NCBI GenBank assembly: GCA_043743105.1
Contig: JAYTXD010000001.1
Coordinates: 1-11,668, forward strand
Direction of reading: 5' to 3'
Length of the DNA stretch: 11,668 nucleotides
DNA from: RYN-417 sp043743105
GTDB taxonomy: Bacteria; Patescibacteriota; Saccharimonadia; Saccharimonadales; JACDBH01
The notes under the pieces were generated by a model. It was not told where the DNA came from, searched no databases, and was given only the letters and a program-made list of their open reading frames with translations. Shown here one piece after another: positions 1-7,016 of the stretch (its first letter is position 1; each line of letters begins with the position of its first letter). The position numbers were made by a program, and so were the translations under genes.

Positions 1-2073
1 CGCTGCTGTCGTATATATTATGCCGCGTATATCAGCAGGCAAGTCCTCGGGCTTTTTCATAGCGTCAAATTGTTTGAGACAGGTAGCAACTGTCATTGGT
101 TCGTCGGCACCGGCATTGAGGCCAAGAATGGTAGGGCGCAGTAATTTATCAAAATAGCTTTCGTTTTCTTTTTCTTTCCAGCCAAGACGGTTCAGCTCAA
201 TCGCAGTAAGCTTAATAATGAACGGTTTCAAGCCTTCGCGAATACTTTCGTCATCCATTACCCTACGGATTTCCCCTAAGTTGAGGGCAATAATGTCCCA
301 AACCGCCGAGTTATCTTCTGCTTTGTATGCGGCCAGCAACTGCAAAGCGGAGCTTAATGATGTATAGCCTGCTTTGGCAGCTTCAAAACTATCTGCTAGC
401 AAGCCCAACCTATCGAGGGGTGAGTAGTTTACGATTAAAGATGAAAACTCAGTTATGCTGGCTGGGTCATAGATCGTTCGATAAAATCCACTTTGGCCCA
501 CGTTGATCTTACTTGCGGAAGCGCCCTTGTACACAGCCTCGGCGCTTGTGAAGCTTTCAGGGGTATCCTGAGTGCCCAGGACGGGTATCGGCCAATGCAT
601 AGGCTCGATTTTAGCCGGCTTATGAAGATAAAAACGTTGCTGGCTGAGTGTTGTCTTGCCGTTTTCTGTGGTAGCAGTGACTATTGGGAACCCTGGGCGA
701 GACGTCCAAGTATGCATAAAAGCTTTAACTGGTTTTTTGGACACCGTTTCGAGCGCTTGCCAGAGGTCGAGTGTATCGGTGTTTTTGTAAGCAAACTGTT
801 TTAGGTAGTGACGCAGCCCATTACGAAACGCCTCTGGGCCCAAATAACCATGAAGCATATGGATAACGCTGGCCCCCTTAGCGTAGCTGATGGTATCAAA
901 AATACTTCGGATCTCGTCAGGGTGATTAATTGACACCTCTATAGGGTGTGTATTATTAAGTGCATCGAGCTTCATGGCACTTTGTTGTTCGTCTACAATA
1001 AACTGCGTCCACATCTCCCATTCAGGAAAGAGTGTATCGACTGCCATATATTCGACCCATGATGCAAAGCCCTCATTTAGCCATAAGTCTGTCCACCAAC
1101 GCATCGTCACAAGGTTGCCGAACCACTGGTGGGCAAGCTCATGCGCAACTACCATAGCAACATACTGCTTCGTGGGAAGGCTCGTGTTTTTGGGGTCAAC
1201 TAGCATACAGTGCTCTCTGTACGTAACCAGCCCCCAGTTTTCCATAGCTCCAGATGCAAAGTCGGGTAACGCTATCATGTCGAGCTTAGGTAGCGGATAG
1301 GGTATATCGAAGTAATCTTCGTAAAATTCGAGCGATTTAACGGCTACATCAAGCGCAAAATCAGTGTGTTTAACATTGTCTGGTGTTGCAAAAGCGCGCA
1401 CTAAAGTGCCATTTTTGGTTTTAGCTTGTTTTGAGTCGATGTCGCCGTAGACAAAGGCGAGGAGGTACGTGGACATGATAGGCGTCGGCTCAAAGATAGT
1501 TGTGCGAATACCATCTTCTTCTAATACAGTCCGCGCAGGGGTGTTGGCGATAACTATTCCGCCATCTTTTGGGGTATTGAGGGACAGGTCGAAGGTAGCC
1601 TTAGCTTCTGGTTCGTCTATACATGGAAAAACTTCGCGGGCGTGATGGCTTTCAAATTGGGTCGCAAGCAAGAACTTTTTTTTGCCACCCTGCGTAAAGT
1701 AGCAAGGGTATAAGCCGTTCATGGGGTCGGTAATAGTGCCGCTAAATTCAAGGACAAGGTGGTACTCGCCAGGGTACAACATTTCGGTAGTATGCAACCG
1801 GACTTCGTCATATGACTTATGCTTGTTGATGCGGTCCACTTTTATCTCGGTGCCTTCAGAACTACTCCCTTTTTTGTTGACCTTGTGAAGCACAGCTTTA
1901 GTTATCTGTAGATCTTTCTGGTGAAAAGTCAAACGTTTGCTTGGCCGGCCGGTTTTTTTGCCGCGTATAGTCACCCAGCCGCTAAACTTCTTACCCTCAG
2001 GGTCGAGAGTAAGCTCTAGGTTGTAAGACTCAGGTTTAAAGCTTTCGTAGAGGCGGGTAACAGTTTGTTTCAT
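1..2073 (-). CDS. pepN: M1 family zinc aminopeptidase (aminopeptidase N-like), C-terminus cut by window edge
   Basis: The minus strand reads open from an ATG at 2073 to base 1, giving 691 codons without a stop. M1 enzymes remove N-terminal residues from peptides using one zinc ion. All core motifs are visible: a conserved PCIDEPEAKATF segment in the N-terminal domain, the substrate-binding GAMEN motif at residues 275-279, the zinc site HELAH at 311-315 with the third ligand E334 in LNEGF (HExxH-x18-E), and the likely catalytic tyrosine Y397 in TISYAKGA. No signal peptide or membrane segment is seen at the N-terminus (MKQTVTRLYESF), so a cytoplasmic enzyme is likely, serving peptide recycling. 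The family is usually about 840-870 residues, so roughly the last 150-180 are missing to the left. The start has no Shine-Dalgarno site; see the promoter at 2080-2088. It is divergent from nusA. The function is secure, the exact peptide preference is not. Confidence 0.95.
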   Translation of the reverse strand, partial: MKQTVTRLYESFKPESYNLELTLDPEGKKFSGWVTIRGKKTGRPSKRLTFHQKDLQITKAVLHKVNKKGSSSEGTEIKVDRINKHKSYDEVRLHTTEMLYPGEYHLVLEFSGTITDPMNGLYPCYFTQGGKKKFLLATQFESHHAREVFPCIDEPEAKATFDLSLNTPKDGGIVIANTPARTVLEEDGIRTTIFEPTPIMSTYLLAFVYGDIDSKQAKTKNGTLVRAFATPDNVKHTDFALDVAVKSLEFYEDYFDIPYPLPKLDMIALPDFASGAMENWGLVTYREHCMLVDPKNTSLPTKQYVAMVVAHELAHQWFGNLVTMRWWTDLWLNEGFASWVEYMAVDTLFPEWEMWTQFIVDEQQSAMKLDALNNTHPIEVSINHPDEIRSIFDTISYAKGASVIHMLHGYLGPEAFRNGLRHYLKQFAYKNTDTLDLWQALETVSKKPVKAFMHTWTSRPGFPIVTATTENGKTTLSQQRFYLHKPAKIEPMHWPIPVLGTQDTPESFTSAEAVYKGASASKINVGQSGFYRTIYDPASITEFSSLIVNYSPLDRLGLLADSFEAAKAGYTSLSSALQLLAAYKAEDNSAVWDIIALNLGEIRRVMDDESIREGLKPFIIKLTAIELNRLGWKEKENESYFDKLLRPTILGLNAGADEPMTVATCLKQFDAMKKPEDLPADIRGIIYTTAA

Positions 2074-2079
2074 CACTTA

Positions 2080-2088
2080 ATTTTAGCA
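2080..2088 (-). promoter_or_regulatory. Extended -10 promoter for the M1 aminopeptidase, probably leaderless
   Basis: Read on the minus strand, TGCTAAAAT (2088 down to 2080) is an extended -10 element: TGn followed by TAAAAT, five of six matches to TATAAT. Six bases separate it from the ATG at 2073, so transcription would begin at or next to the start codon. No purine-rich ribosome-binding site precedes this ATG, which fits a leaderless mRNA. No good -35 box lies at the usual distance. A second -10-like TATATT lies further upstream and would give a short leader, also without a ribosome-binding site. Confidence 0.45.
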
Positions 2089-2091
2089 TGC

Positions 2092-2120
2092 TGTACATTT
2101 GAGCGCTGTTGTAGTAATAT
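2092..2120 (+). promoter_or_regulatory. Possible nusA promoter
   Basis: TGTACA (2092-2097) and TAATAT (2115-2120) are separated by 17 bases, and each matches four of six consensus positions. This would place the transcription start near 2127, just before the leader hairpin. No better pair is visible between the divergent aminopeptidase and nusA. The match is weak and the call is tentative. Confidence 0.3.
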
Positions 2121-2130
2121 ACAAGTATTC

Positions 2131-2155
2131 ATCCGGCCGTCTTGGTCGGATTTTT
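2131..2155 (+). terminator. Terminator-like hairpin in the nusA leader (possible attenuator)
   Basis: ATCCGGCC (2131-2138) pairs with GGTCGGAT (2144-2151) as an 8-bp stem with one G-U wobble and a 5-base loop (GTCTT), followed at once by a T run (2151-2155). This is the shape of an intrinsic terminator on the plus strand. The minus strand has no T run after the stem, so it would not terminate the aminopeptidase transcript. It sits 24 bases before the nusA start and no plus-strand gene lies upstream within the window, so a role in nusA leader attenuation is plausible. It could instead stop stray transcription or stabilise the 5' end of the mRNA. Confidence 0.5.
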
Positions 2156-2166
2156 AAATGAAAAAT

Positions 2167-2172
2167 AAGGAG
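2167..2172 (+). promoter_or_regulatory. Ribosome-binding site that fixes the nusA start
   Basis: AAGGAG lies six bases before the ATG at 2179. The frame is also open from an ATG at 2158, but that codon lies upstream of this site, directly after the hairpin T run, and has no site of its own. The start at 2179 is therefore preferred, giving MELDMKQLGL as the N-terminus. Confidence 0.8.
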
Positions 2173-2178
2173 AAGATT

Positions 2179-3333
2179 ATGGAATTAGACATGAAACAGC
2201 TCGGTTTGGCCATTAAGACCATTGCCGAAGAGAAAAACTTAGACGAAAAAGTTGTACAAGAAGTTGTCGAACAGGCGCTTGCTGCTGCCTATCGCCGCGA
2301 TTATGGCGACCGCGAACAAGAAGTACGCGTTACTATGAACCTCAACAACGGAGATGTAGATGCTTATGTCACCAAAAACATCGTCGATAAAGTAACGGAC
2401 GAATTTATCGAAATCAGCTTGAAAGAAGCAGGTGTTATGCGTAAGAACGCTGTTGTTGGCGAAACTATAGAAATCCACCAAAAAGTCGAAAGCTTCGGCC
2501 GTGTTGCCGCCCAGACTGCTAAACAAGTAATTTTGCAGCGTCTCCGCGAAGCTGAGCGTGAAATTGTCATGGCCGAATACGAAGATAAGATAGGTACCGT
2601 CATTAATGGTCTTGTTGGTCGCGTAGAAGGTAACATTGTCCGGATGGAACTAGGTAAAGCGCAAGCAATAATGCCAAAGAGCGAGCAGATCCAAAGCGAG
2701 CGTTACTACCCTGGACAGCGCTTGAAGGTGTATCTCAAAGACGTGGAGCGTGGTTTTCGTGGTCCACAGTTGGTCGTATCACGTGGCTGCCCCGAGTTTG
2801 TTGAATGGCTTTTTAGGGCTGAAGTGCCAGAAATGGAAAGCGGTGCTGTCAGTATCAAAGCCATTGCCCGCGAAGCAGGCGTGCGCTCTAAGCTAGCAGT
2901 AACATCAAGTGTCAGCGGCGTTGACCCTGTAGGCACCTTTGTTGGTGGTCATGGTACTCGTGTGAATGCCGTTATGAGCGAAGTGGGCGAACAAGAGAAG
3001 ATTGATATTGTAGTCTGGAATGACGACCTCAAAACCTTTATTGCCCAGGCACTATCGCCAACCAAGGTAAACCGAGTTGAAATTCATGAAGATGTTAAAA
3101 AAGCAGGGGTGTTTGTGAACGAAGATCAACTTAGCATAGCTATTGGTAAGAGTGGTCAAAACGTCCGCTTGGCTAGTAAGCTCACAGGCTACGACATCGA
3201 CATTATTGCCGACAAGCCAGTTGCTCCAGAAGCGGAAACAGTTGTTGAATCAGCCAAGCCAATCCAAAAACTTAAGAAGAAGGAACAGCTGGAAAGCTCA
3301 CTACTGGACGCAATCGAAGAACACGGCGAATAG
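2179..3333 (+). CDS. nusA: Transcription termination/antitermination factor NusA
   Basis: This 384-residue protein is NusA, which binds RNA polymerase and nascent RNA and modulates pausing, intrinsic termination and antitermination. Domains in order: an N-terminal RNA-polymerase-binding domain (about 1-125), an S1 RNA-binding domain (about 136-200, starting IGTVINGLVGRVEGN), the PEFVEWLF linker (205-212), KH1 (about 225-300) with the VDPVGTFVGGHGTRV core and GxxG at 256-259, and KH2 (about 305-345) with GxxG at 323-326 (IGKSGQNVRLAS). A short charged tail follows. It lacks the C-terminal acidic repeats of the 495-residue E. coli protein, as is normal in Gram-positive and many other bacteria. 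The start is set by AAGGAG at 2167. The gene stands alone: rimP is not upstream and infB is not downstream, unlike the common order. A terminator-like hairpin lies in its leader. The stop is TAG. Confidence 0.96.
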   Translation: MELDMKQLGLAIKTIAEEKNLDEKVVQEVVEQALAAAYRRDYGDREQEVRVTMNLNNGDVDAYVTKNIVDKVTDEFIEISLKEAGVMRKNAVVGETIEIHQKVESFGRVAAQTAKQVILQRLREAEREIVMAEYEDKIGTVINGLVGRVEGNIVRMELGKAQAIMPKSEQIQSERYYPGQRLKVYLKDVERGFRGPQLVVSRGCPEFVEWLFRAEVPEMESGAVSIKAIAREAGVRSKLAVTSSVSGVDPVGTFVGGHGTRVNAVMSEVGEQEKIDIVVWNDDLKTFIAQALSPTKVNRVEIHEDVKKAGVFVNEDQLSIAIGKSGQNVRLASKLTGYDIDIIADKPVAPEAETVVESAKPIQKLKKKEQLESSLLDAIEEHGE

Positions 3334-3403
3334 TTACGCAAAGTAATAGAAGCCATCAGTTGCACAGGTCTAGACAACAGGAAAACTGGCTAAAGTTATA
3401 TTA

Positions 3404-3430
3404 TTAGCACTCTTGACACGCGAGTGCTAA
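3404..3430 (+). promoter_or_regulatory. CIRCE operator (HrcA-binding site) upstream of clpC
   Basis: TTAGCACTC (3404-3412) and GAGTGCTAA (3422-3430) form a perfect 9-bp inverted repeat around a 9-base spacer, an exact match to the CIRCE consensus. HrcA binds this element and represses heat-shock genes, classically groES/groEL and the dnaK operon. The spacer contains TTGACA, the likely -35 box of the clpC promoter, so bound repressor would cover the polymerase site. hrcA itself is not in the window. Confidence 0.95.
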
Positions 3431-3442
3431 TTACGTTATTCT
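3413..3442 (+). promoter_or_regulatory. clpC promoter overlapping CIRCE
   Basis: A perfect TTGACA -35 box (3413-3418) lies inside the CIRCE spacer. TATTCT (3437-3442) follows after 18 bases, matching four of six -10 positions. Transcription would begin near 3449, leaving a leader of about 49 bases. The layout indicates a vegetative sigma factor promoter under HrcA repression. Confidence 0.7.
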
Positions 3443-3479
3443 GATCGTGTGATAAAGATAACAGTTATTTGGCAAAGAG

Positions 3480-3486
3480 AGGAGGT
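3480..3486 (+). promoter_or_regulatory. Ribosome-binding site of clpC
   Basis: AGGAGGT is a near-perfect anti-16S match, but lies 11 bases from the first ATG (3498) and 14 from the adjacent second ATG (3501). The spacing is longer than usual and favours the first ATG. This is the strongest Shine-Dalgarno site in the window. Confidence 0.7.
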
Positions 3487-3497
3487 ACAATAAAACA

Positions 3498-5984
3498 ATG
3501 ATGCCTCAGAACCCTGATTTTCAAGAATTTTTGAACCATTTAACAGAGAACGCTTTGCAGAGTCTCAAGCATGCCGATGCCATAGCACGAAGTTTTAACA
3601 GCCCGTATATCGGTACGGAGCATCTTCTGCTTGGCGTACTGGCGCAAGAAACTTCAATGGGAGCAAAAGTTCTTGAGGGCGCTGGTATAACGCTAGATCG
3701 TGCACGTGTAGCGCTTAATACGGCACCAAAAAGCCTGGTCATCAACATGGGCGCCAAAGGCCTTAGCGAAACAGCCAAACTAACTCTTAAGATGGCTTAC
3801 GAACTAGCCCAGGAATTTAACCAAGATTTTTGTGGCACAGAGCATATTTTATATAGTATTTTGAGCCAAAAAAATGCACGCGCAACGACACTTTTGCGAG
3901 ACATGAATGTGAGTGTCGATAGCCTAAACAACGAACTCGAGCAATTTTTAAATCGTCAACATTTCGAAGACGACAGCAATACAATTACACGTCGACGTGG
4001 CAAAAAAAGTAATCATCAAAAAACGGCACTTGATACATACGGTACAGATATGACTGCCCAAGCTCGCGCTGGCAAACTTGACCCTTTTGTTGGTCGTGAA
4101 GACCAGCTAAAACGCGTTATTACTATATTAAATCGCCGAACTAAAAATAACCCTGTTTTGATTGGAGAGCCAGGCGTTGGCAAGACTGCTATCATTGAAG
4201 GTTTGGCTCAGAGAATAATCGCGGAAGATGTACCCGACAGTCTTCTCGATAAACGTATAATTATGCTTGATCTTGCTGGGATGATAGCCGGCACAAAATA
4301 TCGCGGTGAATTCGAAGAACGGCTAAAAAAAGTGATGGCAGAACTTGAGGACGACACAAAGTCCGTTTTATTTATTGATGAAATTCATTTGCTGGTCGGG
4401 GCTGGTTCTGCCGAAGGTTCTATGGACGCCGGCAATATTTTAAAGCCCGCTTTAGCTAGGCGTAAAATTCAAGTCATAGGTGCAACAACTACCCACGAAT
4501 ACACCAAGTATATTGAAAAAGACGCTGCATTAGAACGAAGATTCCAGCCAATTCAGGTGCCAGAAACAACGCCTGCCGAAACATTGGCTATCTTAAAAGG
4601 TCTGCGGAAGCACTATGAAACCTTCCATGGCGTGTCGATTGGTGACGAAGTACTCGAAGACACCGTAAATCTAGCAAAACGCTACGTCAATGACAGATTT
4701 ATGCCCGATAAAGCTATAGATTTGCTTGACGAAGCTGCCGCTCACTTGCGTGTTGATAAGGGCAAAACACCTCCTGAATTACGCAAGGTACATAAAGACC
4801 TAAAGCTAATGGACGTACGCATTGAAGAAGCGGTTGATAATGAGGATTACCAAAAGGCGGCCGAGTACAAACAAAAAGCAAGTCAACTGCAGGTGAGCCT
4901 AGACAAACTGCAAAAAGCTGGCAAGGGAGCTAAACGACTTAATCTTACAAGCGAAGACGTTGCAGACGTTGTAGCACGCATGACAGGTGTGCCAGTGAGC
5001 AAAGTTATTCGCTCCGAAGCAAAATATTTACGCAATCTTGAAGGGGCACTCAGTAAGCACATTATCGGTCAAGACGAAGCAGTTGAAGCTTTGGCGCGTG
5101 CTGTAAGGCGCAATCGAATTGGCATTGGCCAAACGACTCGCCCGATTGGCTCATTTATTTTTCTTGGCCCAACAGGCGTTGGTAAAACTGAGCTTGCAAG
5201 GGTACTATCACGAGAGTTTTTTGGGTCAGATAAAAACCTTATCAAGATTGATATGAGCGAATTTGGGGAGCATCATAATGCGTCTCGTTTAGTTGGCGCA
5301 CCAGCTGGATATGTAGGCTACGATGACGGTGGTCAATTGACAGAAAAAATTCGTCATCAACCATATAGCGTGGTACTGTTTGATGAAATTGAGAAAGCTC
5401 ACCCAGAAGTGTTTAACATACTCCTTCAGATTCTAGAAGATGGCAAGCTTACCGATGCCAAGGGTCGCGCGATTGATTTTACCAACACTATAGTCATTAT
5501 GACCAGTAACATTGGGGCCGAAAAGTTGCAAAAAGAGGCAGGGCTAGGGTTTAGTGCTAGTGCTAAAAAAGACTTTGATAACCTTGATGCGGCTCATGCT
5601 CAAAACAAGAGCAAAGTGCTTGATGAGCTAAAGAAATTAATGCGCCCTGAGCTCTTGAACCGTGTAGACAAGACTATTGTCTTCCGTGCACTTACTAAAA
5701 AGGATGCACTCAATATTGTCGACTTGCAGATAGACGAACTCCGTAATCGCTTGGTAAAACACGGACTTGGTTTAGCGGTCAATAAAACTGCCAAAGAATT
5801 AATGCTAGAGCAGGGATATGATGCAAAAAACGGGGTACGACCGATGCGTAGGTTAATACAGGACGAAATTGAGGATCATATAGCCAGTGGGTTACTAGAC
5901 GAAAGCTATCAAAAAGGCGATGTCGTGTCGGTAACTAAAAAAGGTTACAAGCTGGCCTTTGCCCCGGTGCGCGAAAAAGCCTAG
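3498..5984 (+). CDS. clpC: ATP-dependent Clp unfoldase ClpC (HSP100, AAA+ ATPase)
   Basis: This 828-residue cytoplasmic unfoldase threads proteins into the ClpP protease using ATP. Domains in order: an N-terminal Clp repeat domain (about 5-150), AAA+ domain 1 (about 175-420) with Walker A GEPGVGKT at 223-230, pore loop KYRG at 267-270, Walker B VLFIDE at 290-295 and arginines R347/R348, then a short middle domain with a UVR-type coiled coil (about 436-472). AAA+ domain 2 (about 510-828) has Walker A GPTGVGKT at 557-564, pore loop GYVG at 604-607, Walker B VVLFDE at 625-630, arginine finger R722 and sensor-2 region GVRPMRR at 779-785. LGF at 683-685 is the ClpP-docking loop, so it is a protease partner and not a ClpB disaggregase, whose middle domain is much longer. 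Length is normal for ClpC. It heads a three-gene run under CIRCE control. The stop is TAG. Confidence 0.97.
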   Translation: MMPQNPDFQEFLNHLTENALQSLKHADAIARSFNSPYIGTEHLLLGVLAQETSMGAKVLEGAGITLDRARVALNTAPKSLVINMGAKGLSETAKLTLKMAYELAQEFNQDFCGTEHILYSILSQKNARATTLLRDMNVSVDSLNNELEQFLNRQHFEDDSNTITRRRGKKSNHQKTALDTYGTDMTAQARAGKLDPFVGREDQLKRVITILNRRTKNNPVLIGEPGVGKTAIIEGLAQRIIAEDVPDSLLDKRIIMLDLAGMIAGTKYRGEFEERLKKVMAELEDDTKSVLFIDEIHLLVGAGSAEGSMDAGNILKPALARRKIQVIGATTTHEYTKYIEKDAALERRFQPIQVPETTPAETLAILKGLRKHYETFHGVSIGDEVLEDTVNLAKRYVNDRFMPDKAIDLLDEAAAHLRVDKGKTPPELRKVHKDLKLMDVRIEEAVDNEDYQKAAEYKQKASQLQVSLDKLQKAGKGAKRLNLTSEDVADVVARMTGVPVSKVIRSEAKYLRNLEGALSKHIIGQDEAVEALARAVRRNRIGIGQTTRPIGSFIFLGPTGVGKTELARVLSREFFGSDKNLIKIDMSEFGEHHNASRLVGAPAGYVGYDDGGQLTEKIRHQPYSVVLFDEIEKAHPEVFNILLQILEDGKLTDAKGRAIDFTNTIVIMTSNIGAEKLQKEAGLGFSASAKKDFDNLDAAHAQNKSKVLDELKKLMRPELLNRVDKTIVFRALTKKDALNIVDLQIDELRNRLVKHGLGLAVNKTAKELMLEQGYDAKNGVRPMRRLIQDEIEDHIASGLLDESYQKGDVVSVTKKGYKLAFAPVREKA

Positions 5985-5999
5985 ACCGGCTACAGATAA

Positions 6000-6989
6000 A
6001 TGGCTACACTTAATAGCAACATGAGCAAACGGACATATTTTAGCCTTCTCGTAACGCTACTGTTGGTTTCTGCGCCAATTGCGGGTATTTGGCAGCGACA
6101 AGCACTCTATGACGCGGTACGGCTACATGGGTATGTCGCACCTTATGAAGTAAGTCAACTCGCTACCGATAGTGGCATGGCACCATCAACCCGTCGGCTA
6201 TTTTACGTATATCATCCTAGTATTGAAGAAAAGGCCGGCTTCAACAAGTCCTGCCGCGATAACGAGCAAACCATTGTGCTGGGGTGCTATGTCGACAATA
6301 AGGGCATTTATATGCTGCGCGTGACGGACGAGCGCCTAGCAGGCGTTGAGCAGGTAACAGCCGTGCACGAAACGTTGCATGCGGCCTATGCCAGGTTGTC
6401 TAAAAAAGAACGGAAGCGTGTTGATGCTATGACAGCTACTTATTTTGCAAGTACTACAGACCAAAGGCTTAAAGACACCGTTGTACTCTATGAAAAGCAA
6501 GATCCGAGCGTGGTGCCCAATGAATTACATTCCATTATAGGCACCGAAGAGCGGGTGCTTCCAGAGCCGCTAGAACAATACTACAAGCAGTACTTTACGG
6601 ATAGGTCTAAGGTGGTTACATACTCGGAGCTATATGAAAAAGCCTTTACCGAACGAAAAAATCAGATTGTTGCATTTGATACTGAACTAAGCTCGCTAAA
6701 GGTCCAGATCGATACCCTGCAGTCGACTTTATTGTCACAATCAACAGAAATAGGTGCAGAACGAGAAAGACTGAGCGGTTTAAAATCGTCAGGCCAAACA
6801 AGCGCCTTTAATATTGCTATACCAGCCTATAATTCCAGGATAAATAAATATAACGTGGATATCGATACGCTGAGTAGCCTAATTGCCCGTTACAATTACA
6901 TTGTCCCAAAGCGCAACGCCATAGCTAGCGAAGAATCAGATTTGGTCAACGCAATCGACAGCCGTAGCAGCGTGCCCGCCCGTCAATAA
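6000..6989 (+). CDS. Membrane-anchored hypothetical protein with HExxH motif (putative metallopeptidase)
   Basis: I do not recognise a named family. The 329-residue protein begins with a basic N-terminus (MSKR at 8-11) and a hydrophobic segment (about 14-30, FSLLVTLLLVSAPIAGI), consistent with a signal anchor and an outward-facing body. Residues 123-127 are HETLH, an HExxH zinc-binding motif with the helical context expected of a metallopeptidase (VTAVHETLHAAYARL). A conserved-looking NELHSIIGTE at 174-183 could supply a third zinc ligand (E175 or E183). C85 and C96 could form a disulfide. Residues about 207-262 look coiled-coil. The start at 6000 lies 15 bases after the clpC stop; an in-frame ATG at 6021, nearer the hydrophobic segment, is equally possible, and neither has a clear ribosome-binding site. 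Linkage to clpC and radA suggests co-transcription. Protease activity is inferred from the motif alone. The stop is TAA. Confidence 0.8.
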   Translation: MATLNSNMSKRTYFSLLVTLLLVSAPIAGIWQRQALYDAVRLHGYVAPYEVSQLATDSGMAPSTRRLFYVYHPSIEEKAGFNKSCRDNEQTIVLGCYVDNKGIYMLRVTDERLAGVEQVTAVHETLHAAYARLSKKERKRVDAMTATYFASTTDQRLKDTVVLYEKQDPSVVPNELHSIIGTEERVLPEPLEQYYKQYFTDRSKVVTYSELYEKAFTERKNQIVAFDTELSSLKVQIDTLQSTLLSQSTEIGAERERLSGLKSSGQTSAFNIAIPAYNSRINKYNVDIDTLSSLIARYNYIVPKRNAIASEESDLVNAIDSRSSVPARQ

Positions 6990-7016
6990 TAAACATCTGA
7001 TACACTAAGAGTCATC

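Noticed and set aside
493..1300. Two plus-strand open frames of about 100 codons (493-804 and 974-1300)
   Set aside because: Both lie inside the minus-strand aminopeptidase, whose conserved motifs run straight through; their proteins are low-complexity, cysteine-rich and without motifs.
2158..2178. Upstream in-frame ATG giving a NusA with seven extra residues
   Set aside because: It follows the leader T run directly and has no ribosome-binding site, while AAGGAG is correctly spaced for the ATG at 2179.
3351..3391. Possible terminator after nusA (AGCCA..GTT pairing with AAC..TGGCT)
   Set aside because: The stem has a 3-base bulge and a loop of about 20 bases, and the sequence after it is mixed A and T with no T run.
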